DNA of 64,000 nucleotides, taken from Tachypleus tridentatus (Eukaryota > Arthropoda > Merostomata > Xiphosura > Limulidae). Numbering within the stretch: position 1 is the stretch's first letter; every line of letters begins with the position of its first letter. The notes under the pieces were generated by a model, which saw only the letters and a list, made by a program, of their open reading frames with translations, was not told the origin of the DNA and made no database searches. Location: positions 167,813,310 to 167,877,309 of the forward strand of contig NC_134837.1 in NCBI RefSeq assembly GCF_004210375.1, read 5' to 3'. Positions 12,900 through 25,300 of this stretch are shown here, piece after piece. A program made the position numbers and the translations under genes.

Positions 12900-14109
12900 T
12901 ACTGCTTTCTTATGAATGTCTTATTTCATTCAATTAAAAGTTAACTTTAAACCATAACTGCAAACTTTGGGTAAAAAGGTACTTCCCTGAAATGTCATGT
13001 AAGTTCTTGTACTGTACTTATCTTTGGAATAAAAAAATTACTACTTGACAAATGTTTGAGTGTTGAAGTAAAAATATTATTTTACTAGCATCAATGAAAA
13101 CATTGGAAACATCATATATTCCAATTATGTGTCACAATTTACTTATTTAAATACTCATATCAAATCTTAGTTCTTAAACATTTATTTCTTTTAGTCATGA
13201 TATCTGTGCCATTAATTGATGCATATGGTATATCGTTCTTAAATGACTTATCTTAAGTGGGATTTTAAATTTGCATATTTAATATATCACACACGATATA
13301 CACATCAGACACATAGCATATGATTTCAATCAGAATAATTGTAGGAAATAACTGCGCTATACCACTCCACCATATGGAAATCATTTAACACTACTCTCTG
13401 TTGATAGCATAAAATTTATATTCCCCATCAAAATTCAATTGAACTAAGACTTTCAGTAAATAGCTGTATTTACATAGATTGCGATAGTTTTACTACCTTA
13501 GACTGTCATAAACACCAGTAATTAAAGTATTGTCGAATTCTATAATTATGAGTTGATCTACTTACTTTATACACTACAAATTATCCATAAATACAAGTAA
13601 TAAAAACTAACACAAATAATTTTTCATTGTGATTTGATACAATATTTCCAGCATAGGGTGTGAATGTGAATTGTATGTGAATGCCATATTAAATTTCTTT
13701 CTTTGTTGAAAGACTACTGCTCGGTAGTCGGAGTAGAAGTGAAAACTTGTGGAAAACCGATATCGGTAGTTCATTAATAGTGACTCGATAACCTTCAACC
13801 AAATCATATACTTTTGTTCTCACGTCCATAATACCATCTAGAGATATTTACCAGAAGACTATGCTGTAGTGCAATCTTTATGGTTGTGTCTGGGAAATTC
13901 TTATTATTCAGTAATATGCAGTGTGGCTATATTCAGGTAACAGCATGTGTCTGTGTCTTTCAGTGTTGCAGGAACTTTACGAATGTAACCATGGTTAATG
14001 TATAGTGACTTTAATGGTCATTGTAAAATTTACCTGCTTTTCATCCCACTTAATGTTACTACCTCAAACTCACTCTACGCATTTACTGCCTTTCTAAGGT
14101 GAAGATGTC
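12900..14109. other. Spacer, no gene seen
   Basis: AT-rich sequence with only chance open frames. I see no splice-bounded coding segment or known repeat. Confidence 0.4.
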
Positions 14110-14730
14110 TTCAAACACGGGTAACGTTATACATTTGTAAAGATACTCTCACAATCTAACGGCCAAAGACCATTAACATCAGAGCAGAACATCTGCAAGG
14201 TTCTGTCCTTTCGCCACAACTGTAGATTTTATTCATAAATTGCATAGAATTTTTCAACTAATATATACATGTTTTTTTCAGTATGCAGATGACACTGATA
14301 TTTGGGATGTGTCAAAGAATCCACGACTAGCAGCAGTTCGCGCGCGCGTGTTAGTGTTTTCTTATAGGAAAGCCACATCAGGCGATCTGCTGAGTCAGCA
14401 GTCCACCTTCAGAATTCACTAAAAATAACTAACGATTGGTGCAATGATTTGAAAAAGTTATCGATGAAGAAAACTGTTCTAATGTCAAATTTCTTGGAAT
14501 TATATTTGATATAAAACTTACATTACATGAAGAAAACTAACGAAAAAAAATAATAAACATATTGAGAGTTTAAGATGTATTTGTGGTCACAACAGAGGGT
14601 CAAAATAAACATCATTTTAAAAATGTATAAAGCATACATATACGATCAGTTATCGAATACAGCTGTCAGGGCACTTATAATAACATGTCTGACAACATCC
14701 TTGGTAAATTAGATAAGCCTAACCTCATGA
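14110..14730 (+). pseudogene. LINE reverse-transcriptase relic (Jockey/CR1-like)
   Basis: Plus-strand fragments match the middle and end of a non-LTR reverse transcriptase. An LQGSVLSPQL stretch near 14190 is followed by the catalytic YADDT box at 14282-14296, then a KFLGIIFDIKLT block near 14490 and a final VRALIT-like segment near 14667. Stops and shifts separate these. No 5' end, endonuclease or 3' tail repeat was recognised. Assignment to Jockey or CR1 rests on motif style only. Confidence 0.75.
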
Positions 14731-14739
14731 GTTACTTAA

Positions 14740-16560
14740 AAAGTAAATAAATTATTATTATTTGTGTTTAATTATAAACAAACAAAATAAAGACTAAATA
14801 TACTAGAACAAAATAATTACTGTAAAGCAGAAAACAGAAACAACTTCACCTTCCTTTCACACCACATAAAGCAATAAATCCTTACAACATGTATCGCTGA
14901 GCTTACATTATAATAACTAATATTCATATATTATTTTTAGCTTTGTCTAGTGAATGTGGATTTTCTTCTGATTCTCACTTTCCACTCCATGGTAAATTCT
15001 GTGGCATTTGTATTTAATTGTCGCAGCCAAAGCATTGGATTTATGAATTACAATCATTCTGTGATCCTAAAAATAGGGCAGTTTCTTGAAGCTTTGTCAA
15101 TAATTGGTGACAATGTCACCTATAACGAGGACATTATTTACTGACTTCGAGTGGGACACCGTTTGTGGATTTTCTGTGCTTCGTCTGCCTACTGTCTTTT
15201 CAGTGATGACAGTACTATTCCAATTATTATTATCAATCCCTTAATAACTTCATATAAGACAAAATATTTGACATAAGTGAGGCAAAGCGGGATAAGAGTA
15301 TCCCTAATTACACGAGTTGGAAAACATTCCCTAGTTCTTTAGGGATATGAAAGACTTTTTAAAACTAAATTTCTGTTACACACAAAACAAAAAATACAAA
15401 TTACATAATAAGTTCTACCAGTATGAGCAACCAAGTTTTGAACCCAATGGATTGTTTGTTTCCTAACTGGATAATAATGTGTCTTGAACACAGCCATGAC
15501 CATCTTAGTCTGTAAATTGCTAATTACACCAAAGAATCAAGTTTAATACATTTCAAATTCAACATCATAAAATACGGTGCATGTTATTTGGTCTAATCAT
15601 TTCAAATTCTGAGCCTTTTAAAATAGGAAAATATTTTATTTAGCCTTACCCATCAATAGCGACGAAAAAAATTAAATATTTTATCCGTTGAATACAGTGT
15701 TGCTGAACAATAGACTTCTCCAGGGGAATCTTGGCCAATGTCAGATTGAGATAACCAAGAAATCTGAGGCAGGTGTTTTTTTTTGTGCTAAGTAATTCAA
15801 TTCAGAAAAATTGTTTTTTCTTGCTACTGCATGCCATATCAATAAGTTGCCAAGAGATTTTGGTCTTTACGTTACTTTAGAGTTCTCTAAGACATATAGC
15901 AGTACTTCAAACATGCCACCTATCATGGAATGGTGCATGCTTCCTCTATGAACCCCTATCTTCATCACCCATTGCCAAATATTTATTTCTATAGCGAGAC
16001 AGCTGTTCCTGGCAAATATAATCAATTATTGGTACCTCTGTCTTTTCCAGCTTACCAAAGCTCCCAATCACTAATGTTGAGTAGAGCTGTCCTGATTCGT
16101 GAGTCTAGTGACATATGGAGACTGCCTTACTCAGTCTCAGAATCAACAGCCTTTAAATCTTTGTAATGAACCTTGGTTATTCGTGTTTTCTGCACACTGG
16201 TATCTGATCTTAGTGTAAGAAGGTGATCAGCAGTATTGGAGGTTCTAGAATGTGATATGATCCCCTGTCTGTCGAGTGTGCATTTGTATTAAGATGGTAT
16301 TTGTAGGCTATCAAAAGTTCTGCAGCTAGAAAAGAACGACATATTGATTTCTACTTCCTTGTACAAGCTTCTTCTACCTTCAGTGACAATCTTCCTTTTA
16401 TCAATAATTCTACTGACTTGTGGAAAATGCCACTTCGTATTGTATGCACAATTTTTAACTTATATATAAAATGTGGCTTTAAATTATACAGAAAAGTACG
16501 TTCACCAAGGAAAACACAAAAATCTGTAATAACAAGTTCTGTGATTAAAACGCAAGGTCT
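14740..16560. other. Spacer, no supported feature
   Basis: Includes a 78-codon plus-strand frame at 15930-16166, but with no family resemblance or splice support. The rest is AT-rich. Confidence 0.35.
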
Positions 16561-16561
16561 C

Positions 16562-16665
16562 TCGATGGGACAGCTGTAAGTCTTCAGATTTACAACGCTA
16601 AAATCAGGTGTTCGATTCCTCTTGGTGGACATAGCAGATAGCCTGATACGCCTTTGCTATAAGGA
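16562..16665 (+). repeat. SINE2 copy, variant b
   Basis: A SINE2-like head (CTCGATGGGACAGCTGTAAG) with a different B-box half, GGTGTTCGATTCCTCTTGG, followed by GCAGATAGCCTGAT and a CTATAAGGAA end. The same variant recurs at 30467, 35655, 49237 and 60105, so it is a distinct subfamily. Confidence 0.75.
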
Positions 16666-17489
16666 ATCACACTCCCACACATATAAGAAAACACACATAT
16701 CGCAATATATAATCTCACTATACATTTCTTTTGTAATTTCAGGTGAGGTGGATTGATTAAATTTATGGATAGTAACAACAGGTAACAGGAAAAACAGTGG
16801 AAAATGTATATCGGATTACATATGAATTTCTGATTAAGTTTGAGAAAATATACTATACACAAGAGAAACGATATGAAACATATCTTTATATCATACAGAA
16901 ACAGTAAAAGAGACTACTTCACTAAACACCAAACATAGCTGCTCTTTCAATAGATAGTGTTTTCACTTCAGAAAAGATAAAAAAATTGCAGAAAATGGCA
17001 ATAACACTAGAAGAGTGCAACGCTAGAGTGTACGTGTTACATTGTTCGTCCCTTTAGTAAGAAGAATATACCTTACATGTGTCATAAAGCTTGTCACGCA
17101 GTTGAAGTGCTGCAGAAACTGTATAATACACACACACAAATATATATAATTTTACGTCAGACTTTTCCTTGAGAAATCTTTACGCAATATCCTATGCGTG
17201 TGATGATCCATAACATTGAATAAGTAACACTACGGCGTGTTAACCTTAAATGAAAGTTGTTAACTTTTAAGAGCAATAAATTCTTACCTGATTAAACTAA
17301 GAGGAATATTTCTCATGTGCTACATAAGCAGAATAAAATCAGCAAAAGAACAGACTGAGCTTTATAAAGAGAAAATCGATCTTTCTGTTACTTTCAAAAG
17401 ACTTATTTCAATTCAAAATCTTCTTTTTTCATGACTGAAATAGTTACCTATAATAATAAAAGAATATGTATACGGATCTGTGTTTGATC

Positions 17490-18190
17490 ACCATAACTCC
17501 AAGAGCAAAGAACCAAGAAACCAGAAATATTGCATCTATACTAAGTTTACCATGAGAATGTGCACTTGGGTGTTGTTAATAATCTACGCAGTTTTAATGA
17601 GATGAGCTAGTAAAAACTACATTAAAAAAAGTGGTTCCTTATACTACAAATACAAATCACTGACAGACATGCATGTGTGTGTGACTACCAGAGCTCCAAT
17701 GGGAAAGAACGTAGCAATCTAAACTTTTGCTCTTATACTGAATGAATCCTGAACGTTTGCACCGTGTATTATTATTTGTCATACTGCACGAGTGTATGCG
17801 CATTCGCGTTTGTTATGAGGAAACCTACATAGGAAAGAAATGTTACCAGCATAACTTGAAGAGGTATGAACGTAGGAATATAAAATTTTGCATGCATAGT
17901 CACTCATGGGAATAAACCTGTGTGTTATTATTTACCTTACCGATATATCCGTGAGTTGTCTAGCTTCTAAGAACGGTTAGAACAAGATAACTAACCGAGG
18001 TAAGTTACCGAAAAACCAAAGAGGAAAATAATAAGTCCTTATATTAGAAAATACAAAGTGGACCCAAAGTGTGTGTACCTGGGTATTAATACTTATCTAA
18101 TTCACATGCGTGCGCATATTTTTAGTGAAGTAATCTAGCAAAAAACTACATAGAAAATAACAGTTTCTAATATATAGAAAATACAATGCA
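17490..18190. repeat. Possible old diverged tandem repeat
   Basis: Motifs such as ATAACTCCAAGAG or AGAGCTCCAATGG, AAAGAACGTAG, a GCATTCGCGTTTGTTATGAGG-like block and AAACTACAT followed by TGGTTCC recur at roughly 170-200 bp spacing. Divergence is high and unit borders are unclear. Confidence 0.3.
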
Positions 18191-18199
18191 TTTTGGTAA

Positions 18200-19115
18200 C
18201 AATACGTTCCAACAACGAATTTTATAGCATGCTGCTTAGTAATAATACTAAAATTGTTGTTATGAAGCTATGTACTGAAATGTATAAACTACAAAACTGA
18301 AAAAAAATATTGCTTTCTAATTTAAAGGATCCGTTAATTAAAATATTTTTTATTATTTGTTTTTATTATTTAAGTTTAAAATTGGAGGACAAATCAGAGA
18401 TAAGACCGCCTTTATAAAGAGGCCACATCCAGTAAAGGAGCAACAAAATTATTTAGCTTATAATTTTATGCTGAATGGGTTCAGAATACACACACCGGCA
18501 TAGTCGTCTAGAATAAATCAACCTAATAACCCGATTGAAGTTTACAATAATTTGAAGCTCAAGTCTATCTTTCAGTTAATTATTTGTCATTGAGTTAGAA
18601 TGGTTTTCCTCACCTCTCATCAGCAACACCACAGAAGAACAAATCGATATACTTGTGATTTTTTAGTTACTCACAAAGAAGGTTTGCATTTATTTTGAGG
18701 TTATTAGTATTTTCTATCTGAACGATTTCTTATATGTGGATGGGCAAAATACATTTAATGTTCAAATATATGACCTTTTCCATAATTAGAGGTATATGAA
18801 TACAAAAAAATAATATTTTATATGGTTTGACTAATTAATTTAAAGCAGTTAAATATGGTGTCTTAAATTTGATATTACGTCACCTATACATTAGTTTATT
18901 AACTAATAATAATAAAATAATTTAATGTATTTTAGATGATAATATAACTTTATTTTTTCTCAGAAGAAAGATGTACAGAGTGTGCTGTGAAGAGAGTTTC
19001 TGCCATTGTGTCTCACACCAGTGAATGTTTCCATAACAACATTATTCAGATAAACAATTAATTAACAATCATGACAAAATGCTGTTAAACAGTAAACCAA
19101 TCTTGAATAAACAAG
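18200..19115. other. 3' flank of the receptor gene
   Basis: AT-rich downstream flank of the minus-strand receptor. A minus-strand AATAAA hexamer at 18949-18954 lies about 160 bases past the stop and could be the polyadenylation signal. Nothing else is seen. Confidence 0.4.
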
Positions 19116-19395
19116 TTAAGTGGATTTTGCAGTATTTTTCTCCATCTTTCCAGCTACGTTAGGATTCTTTCCACATTTGAACTTTTTTCCCAAGGTCATT
19201 TCAGCAATAACAACAGCAGTGCTTCCCAAAAGACCTCCTACATACATAAAGAGGGCGCTACTCAGTTCGCTCACAGTGAGCCCTAGTTGCTGGGTTTCTA
19301 ATGTTTTTGAAGAACTTGGAAGGCAAGATTCTAAAACTGGAAAGTACATATTCTTCCATTTCTCGATAAATCCTTCCCTACGTAATTGTTCAATG
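19116..19395 (-). CDS. Receptor exon A (last coding exon, M4 and tail)
   Basis: Encodes IEQLRREGFIEKW, the end of the S2 lobe, then the M4 helix and a lysine-rich cytoplasmic tail ending AKST and stop. The acceptor TTTCTTTCAG precedes it. It starts with one base of a split codon that pairs with the two bases left by exon B, giving Phe. Confidence 0.9.
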
Positions 19396-22300
19396 CTGAA
19401 AGAAAACGGAAAACAATCTTTTGTTAATTAATGACGAAAACTGTCAGTTTATTTGTTTGTTTGTTTGGGAATTTCGCACAAAGCTACTCGAGGGCTATCT
19501 GTGCTAGCCGTCCATAATTTAGCAGTGTAAGACTAGAGGGAAGGCAGCTAGTCATCACCACCCACCGCCAACTCTTGGGCTATTCTTTTACCAACGAATA
19601 GTGGGATTGACCGTCACATTATACACCCCACGGCTGGGAGCATGTTTAGCGCGACGCGCGCGAACCCGCGACCCTCGGATTACGAGTCGCACGCCTTACG
19701 CGCTAGGCCATGCCTGGCCAAAACTGTCAAACGTTTGGAAGAATGTTTTCTGAAGTATTAAAGACAGCTATAGAAAACATTTTTTTCAATGTACGGCTCA
19801 TTTTTAAATTTCCATATCATCTAATTTATTAAATTTTTACAATGTTGTATCAGAAAAAAAAGTAATGTGTTGTAATAAACTGCATAGAGTCACATAAGGA
19901 TGCTTATACGACATGTTTTGAATGCAGAAAAAGAGCTTTTACAATTCAACTAATAAGACTTTGTAAAAATAAATATTAAATGTATAAATAAATAAGTAAA
20001 AGTTAAAAAGTTGCTTTTTGGTATATCATGAGCAAATTATTACAAAATGAAACAAATGAGTTATATTTCGTAACACGTTTAGTGATGTAAGTTAATCAGG
20101 TTTTATCTTTTAAGTCTTAAGCTAAATATGTATTTACATAACAAAAATAAATAAATTTTTATGATCTAAGCTTTCTTGTGAACTAATATACATCACAACG
20201 AATGTGTAGTAAAAATCTAGCTTTAAAAACTTCACATTTGTATTTGATTTAATTTATTTTAGAACCCTTTGAAATCATACAGGAAAAACTTCATTTTTTA
20301 CACAAAAATGAATATAACAGCGTAAATAATCAAGAACATTTAAATGATAATTTGTTCTTTAATACTTACAATTTAATAAAATCTTCACCAAAAGGGGTTT
20401 CATGTGGCATAGGCATCCCAATAGGTCTTTTATAGAACCGAAACCGTCCTGTTGTTAGGACACACTCTCTTTTGTGTTCTATGTAACTCTGAAACACCAT
20501 GTTGTTCAGAATGTACATTTCTCCGAGCATAATGTAGCCTAAAAAATAACACATAAACCAATATTTCATGAAGTTCTAATCCAACCAAGAAACACTAAAT
20601 AGTGTATTAACATGTTCTAACAGCTTACATTACTCAATTTCTTGTCACCTTCATCGGTTTGGAAAACAGTTTTTCTTCTACTTCTATTCGATTCGTCAAG
20701 CGTGTGTGTTCTGTTTTTTAGAGCAAATCCGCACTGTGGGTGTCTGATGTGTTGACTGCGTGAATGCATCCATGGATTTTAGTGTTGTATAAACAATCAC
20801 TCAGATCGCGTTTCAGCTGATATAAGACACGAGGCCACCACGCACAAATATTTCAGCTGATTGTCGCATTTTTTCTGTGATTTTGTCTTTTAAATTTAAG
20901 TAAACTATTGACCACATAATATAAAAATATGCACTGTGACTGTGCCGTACGTAGCATGATGCGTAATAGAGTGCAATATACTACTACTTTTTGATGTTTC
21001 TTGACGGATAAATATCATTAACTGGGGGTTGACCGCGAAATGTAATTATGTGGTGAAAGGGTTAATTTGAAACATAAATATTTATTTACTACTTCATGCG
21101 AAACTTTTCTTCCTTGACTTTACGAGAAATGAAATGTTACAAGTTTCATCATTGATGTTCATTCAATTTGTTACAATGCAGTTTATAAATATTACACCAC
21201 ACTTGTTCACTGTATTGAAGTAGCTTGCAGTTTTGTTATATATATCTATATTCATGATGCCTTGTTTCTGTGTAGTTCCTAACTAGTGTGTTAATGGGAA
21301 ACTGTGGAATAGTGAGTTTATTCTGATAAGTGCAATAATAAAAACGGCCCAAAACAACTGACCCTATACTTACTGTTCACTGAACTCACGGCATATCTAA
21401 CACATTATATTGTTTCCCAGATACAGTAACAATGAGACATTACTCGCACGAGTGTCCTGTCAGTAATCATTCCATGTAGCAACCAGTTATTATTGTTTTT
21501 TTAAAATATCCGATAGAATGAATCATGTCTATAAAGAAGAGGATTAGATTTTGAGTTGACCAAATATTACTAATAAAAGCTTGTATTAAATGATTCATTA
21601 CATTTCTTCAACCCAATGTGTAATTATCTTACTGCAGAGTGACAAAGTATATTTTTAAGCCCTGAATTCGAGACTTAACAAAGTTTGAATCCATGAAATA
21701 TGTCGATAAATTTTCACATCATTAGATTTCCTAGTACTAACACCTTAGTGGTCCAGCGGTATGTTTGCGGACTTACAATACTAGAAACTGGGTTCCCATA
21801 CCCGTGTTGTGAAAAGAGCACAGGTAGCTAGGTCATCGTGTAACTCTATGCTAAATTTTGAACTAATAAATTACAGTACTAACTTTCTGTTTGTCAGACT
21901 TGAGTCTAAAGAATCCAAAACAAGAAAAGCAAAACTGATAATAATTTTAATGCCACTTCCAAACAAGAGTTGAACTATTTTGAAGAATGTTGATTGCTAC
22001 TTTTGCTGTAAACATGTTCAAAACGTAGATATTTCTAATTAAACAATACCAGAACAGTAAGAGAAAAAAGGCACATGATTACCTAAGTAAACAGAAGAAA
22101 GTATTAGATTTACCAATATCTGAATCATCGACTATATTACCTAATATAACAGTTGTCTTTACTTTAAAAACTCTCTGTTTGCCTTTTTCATGGCAAACTT
22201 CTTTCATCGTACGACCGCATTCATTTCGCTTGAAACATGTTTTTACTCTGTATTTAGAATAAATAGGATACATAGGGCCATTTTCTGATGTTTTCTTTAC

Positions 22301-25300
22301 AGTTTAAAGCAGGAAATGGCATAGAATGAAGCAACCGACTATTGATCAGAAAATGGAAAATATTGGTTAAAGGAAGTAACAAGAATGTTGAATAATTCCG
22401 CATTAATAAAGATACAGATATTTTCTCATTTCAGAATGGATAACTTGATACACAGCAATTATTCTAGGGTAATTTTAGTTAATTCAAGACTCTCTCACCT
22501 GGTATTTAAACCTGCTGAATACGAAAGGGCAACCAGATAGTACCACCATCGTTTGTGGCTACAATAATCCAAATAGTGAAAATAGCCAAAAATATAGTGG
22601 AAATCATCGTTATTTTGCAGTATTTCAAATATGCATATTTTCCGGAAACACTCAGCTACGTTCAATGAATAATTGTTTCCAAATAAGACCCAAAATTGAA
22701 GTAATTTCGAATAACTCACTATTCTTCTTCAGAAAACCCTTACTAGGCCCGGCATGGCCAGTAGGTAAAGACACTCGACTCGTAATCCAAGGGTCGCGGG
22801 TTAGAATCCCAGTCACATCCTTTCAGCCGTGAGGGCATTATAAAATGTGACTGCCAATCCTACTATCCGTTGGTAAAAGAATATTCCTAGAGTTGGCGGT
22901 GGGTGGTGATGACTAGCTGCCTTTCCTCTAGTCTTACACTGCTAAATTAGGGACGGCTAGCACAGATTGCTCTTGTCCTTTTTGATGACGAGAAACACAC
23001 TAGAAATAAAAATGTGTCTCAGAACGGCTGGTATGGGTATTAACACTTTTATTGATAAGGAGAAAACAACGTTTGGACCTTCCTAGGTCATCTTTTGGTT
23101 AAAAAGATGAAGATGGCCAAGGAAGGTCGAAAAGTTGTTTTCTCCTTATCAATAAACGTGTTAATACCCATACCAGCCGTTCTGAGACAGCCTTCGTGTA
23201 GCTTTGCGCGAAATTCAAAACAGAGAAAGAAAGAAAGAAACAAAACAATTACATCTTTGTATGTGTGCTAACTTCTTTATCATAATTCGATTAATAACGT
23301 TACGGGAGTTAAATGCACAAGCCAACTGTAATAAAAGTTGTTGACTTTAATCTGAGGAGACGTTGCAATCATTACGAGAATTTGGTGGCAACATAATGTA
23401 TATAGTGTGACTTGGGGTTCTCTAACCGAATCAAGACATTAGTAGAATTAATTCTGACATTAGTTGTTTTTCTATTTTTTGCTTTACTTGCCTCTATAAT
23501 TTGTATCTATAATGTAAAACACTAAAATAATATGACTAATGGAATGAAGCATGTATAGGAAGATAAGGATTAGAGTCTCGACATCACATAGTGCACTTTA
23601 ATCCCATTTTGTTGTAAACACGCAACCAGTGAGTTGCTCATGACAACAGCGGGAACCAGTCTAAAATGGACTGTAATAACTAAATTATTATAATAAATAC
23701 AACTTACTTATTAATATTACAAATTATTCCTTCTTTACTTCTCTTCCTCAGTATCTCCTGAAGAACGTTTTTACTCTTAGTTAATCCATCCCAGAGGTTC
23801 AAATTCATAAGATCGCTTTATAATCATATACGTATTGAGTTTGCGTTTCTGTTTTATTCTAAAAGCAACTTGACTCAATGGAATGTAACGGTGCAACTCT
23901 TTCACATAATACTTCACCAGGTCATGTAATATGCTAGTTTACAGGCTTAACAAAAGTATAGCAAAATATCGAAAGTTTTGTATTATTTCTGACCTTTAGA
24001 CAACATTATAAATACAATTTTGTGACAGTAGGCTATAATAAACTCAATTCGTTACATTTCTGTAAAGAGTCTCCCAGTGGGTCAGCTGTAAGTCTGCAGG
24101 ATTACAACTGAAGTTCGAGTTTCGAGCACAGATAGTCATTATGTAGGTGTATGCTTAACAACATCCAAGCCACCATTTTACAAAAACAATTGATTTATAA
24201 ATCCTTTAGGTATGCTTTAGCAAAAGTGAAGCTCACTTGCACCTAAGAATAATGTACTTTGTGTTTGGTAAGTCTGAATACAGCTTAATTATCCTCTACG
24301 AAAATGGTCCACATTCTTAATAAAAGTTTTACCTCCTTTTTCGACTTTTTTTCTTGCTTCCTCAAAGTCACTGAACGTTTCACTTCGTCCTTTTATCCTT
24401 GAAGCTCTCAACTCCTCAAAAGTCGTGTCGTTGTTTATCTAAAACGTGAAAAATATTTTAGTGATTCAATGAATTCAAGAATGAATAAAGTTTAGAAACA
24501 AACGAATGAAAATCGACTAAGGAAGAAGATGAAAACTAAAAGTGTTCTAGGGAATTTTGAAACAAATTAGTTCGGGTTTGGCCTTAGATATACCACTACT
24601 ATTGCTTAGAGATTTATTATGCTACTAGTTCCATTGTTAACTGACCTCTAGTGCTGCTTCAAGAGCACTATCATTCTCAATAAGCCATTTAGTCTTTGGG
24701 TCATTCAATGCGTCTTTCAAAGAGGAATAGATCTTGTACTCTGGTGAAGTCAAGAAAGCTGTGAGGTTTGCGGTATAAAAGGCTGTTAGAACTAATGCAA
24801 AGATCCACCATGTGGCATAAAGGATTCTTACTGAATCGTGATTAGCCATTTCCTTAACACCTGCAAAATGTTTCAAGGAATTATATTAGTTTTCAAATTG
24901 TTTGGACACTTCTCAGCTTAACTCATATGTGATTTTATATTTGGCTTAAATGCCAAAAAGAGAAATATAATTATAGTAATATGTGTGCTGACATTTATAC
25001 TATAATAAATTCTGAAGTTAAACTATTTAATATATAAGCATGGTAAGAACAAAGTAACTTCCAGCACTAGTTTCATTTTATAGGAAGTTAACAACAGAAC
25101 ATTGGTAAAATTCTCTATACAGGGCACCAGTGGTATTTTTTTAAACCTTTTTTCTTATTGGATGTGCACTAATTTAGGTGTTGTGTATTGGAAAGACTCT
25201 ATGATTCTTTGGAGCAAATAATTGGTTCATACATACTTTTGTGAAATAAAACACTTCATGTTTAAGTGTTATTCGTACTGTTGGTTATAGCTAGAAATAT

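Noticed and set aside
15930-16166. 78-codon plus-strand frame
   Set aside because: No recognisable motif, splice support or conserved pattern.
22079-22273. 64-codon minus frame between receptor exons B and C
   Set aside because: Exons C and B join directly in phase (G plus GC gives Gly), so no exon is needed and none with proper borders fits.
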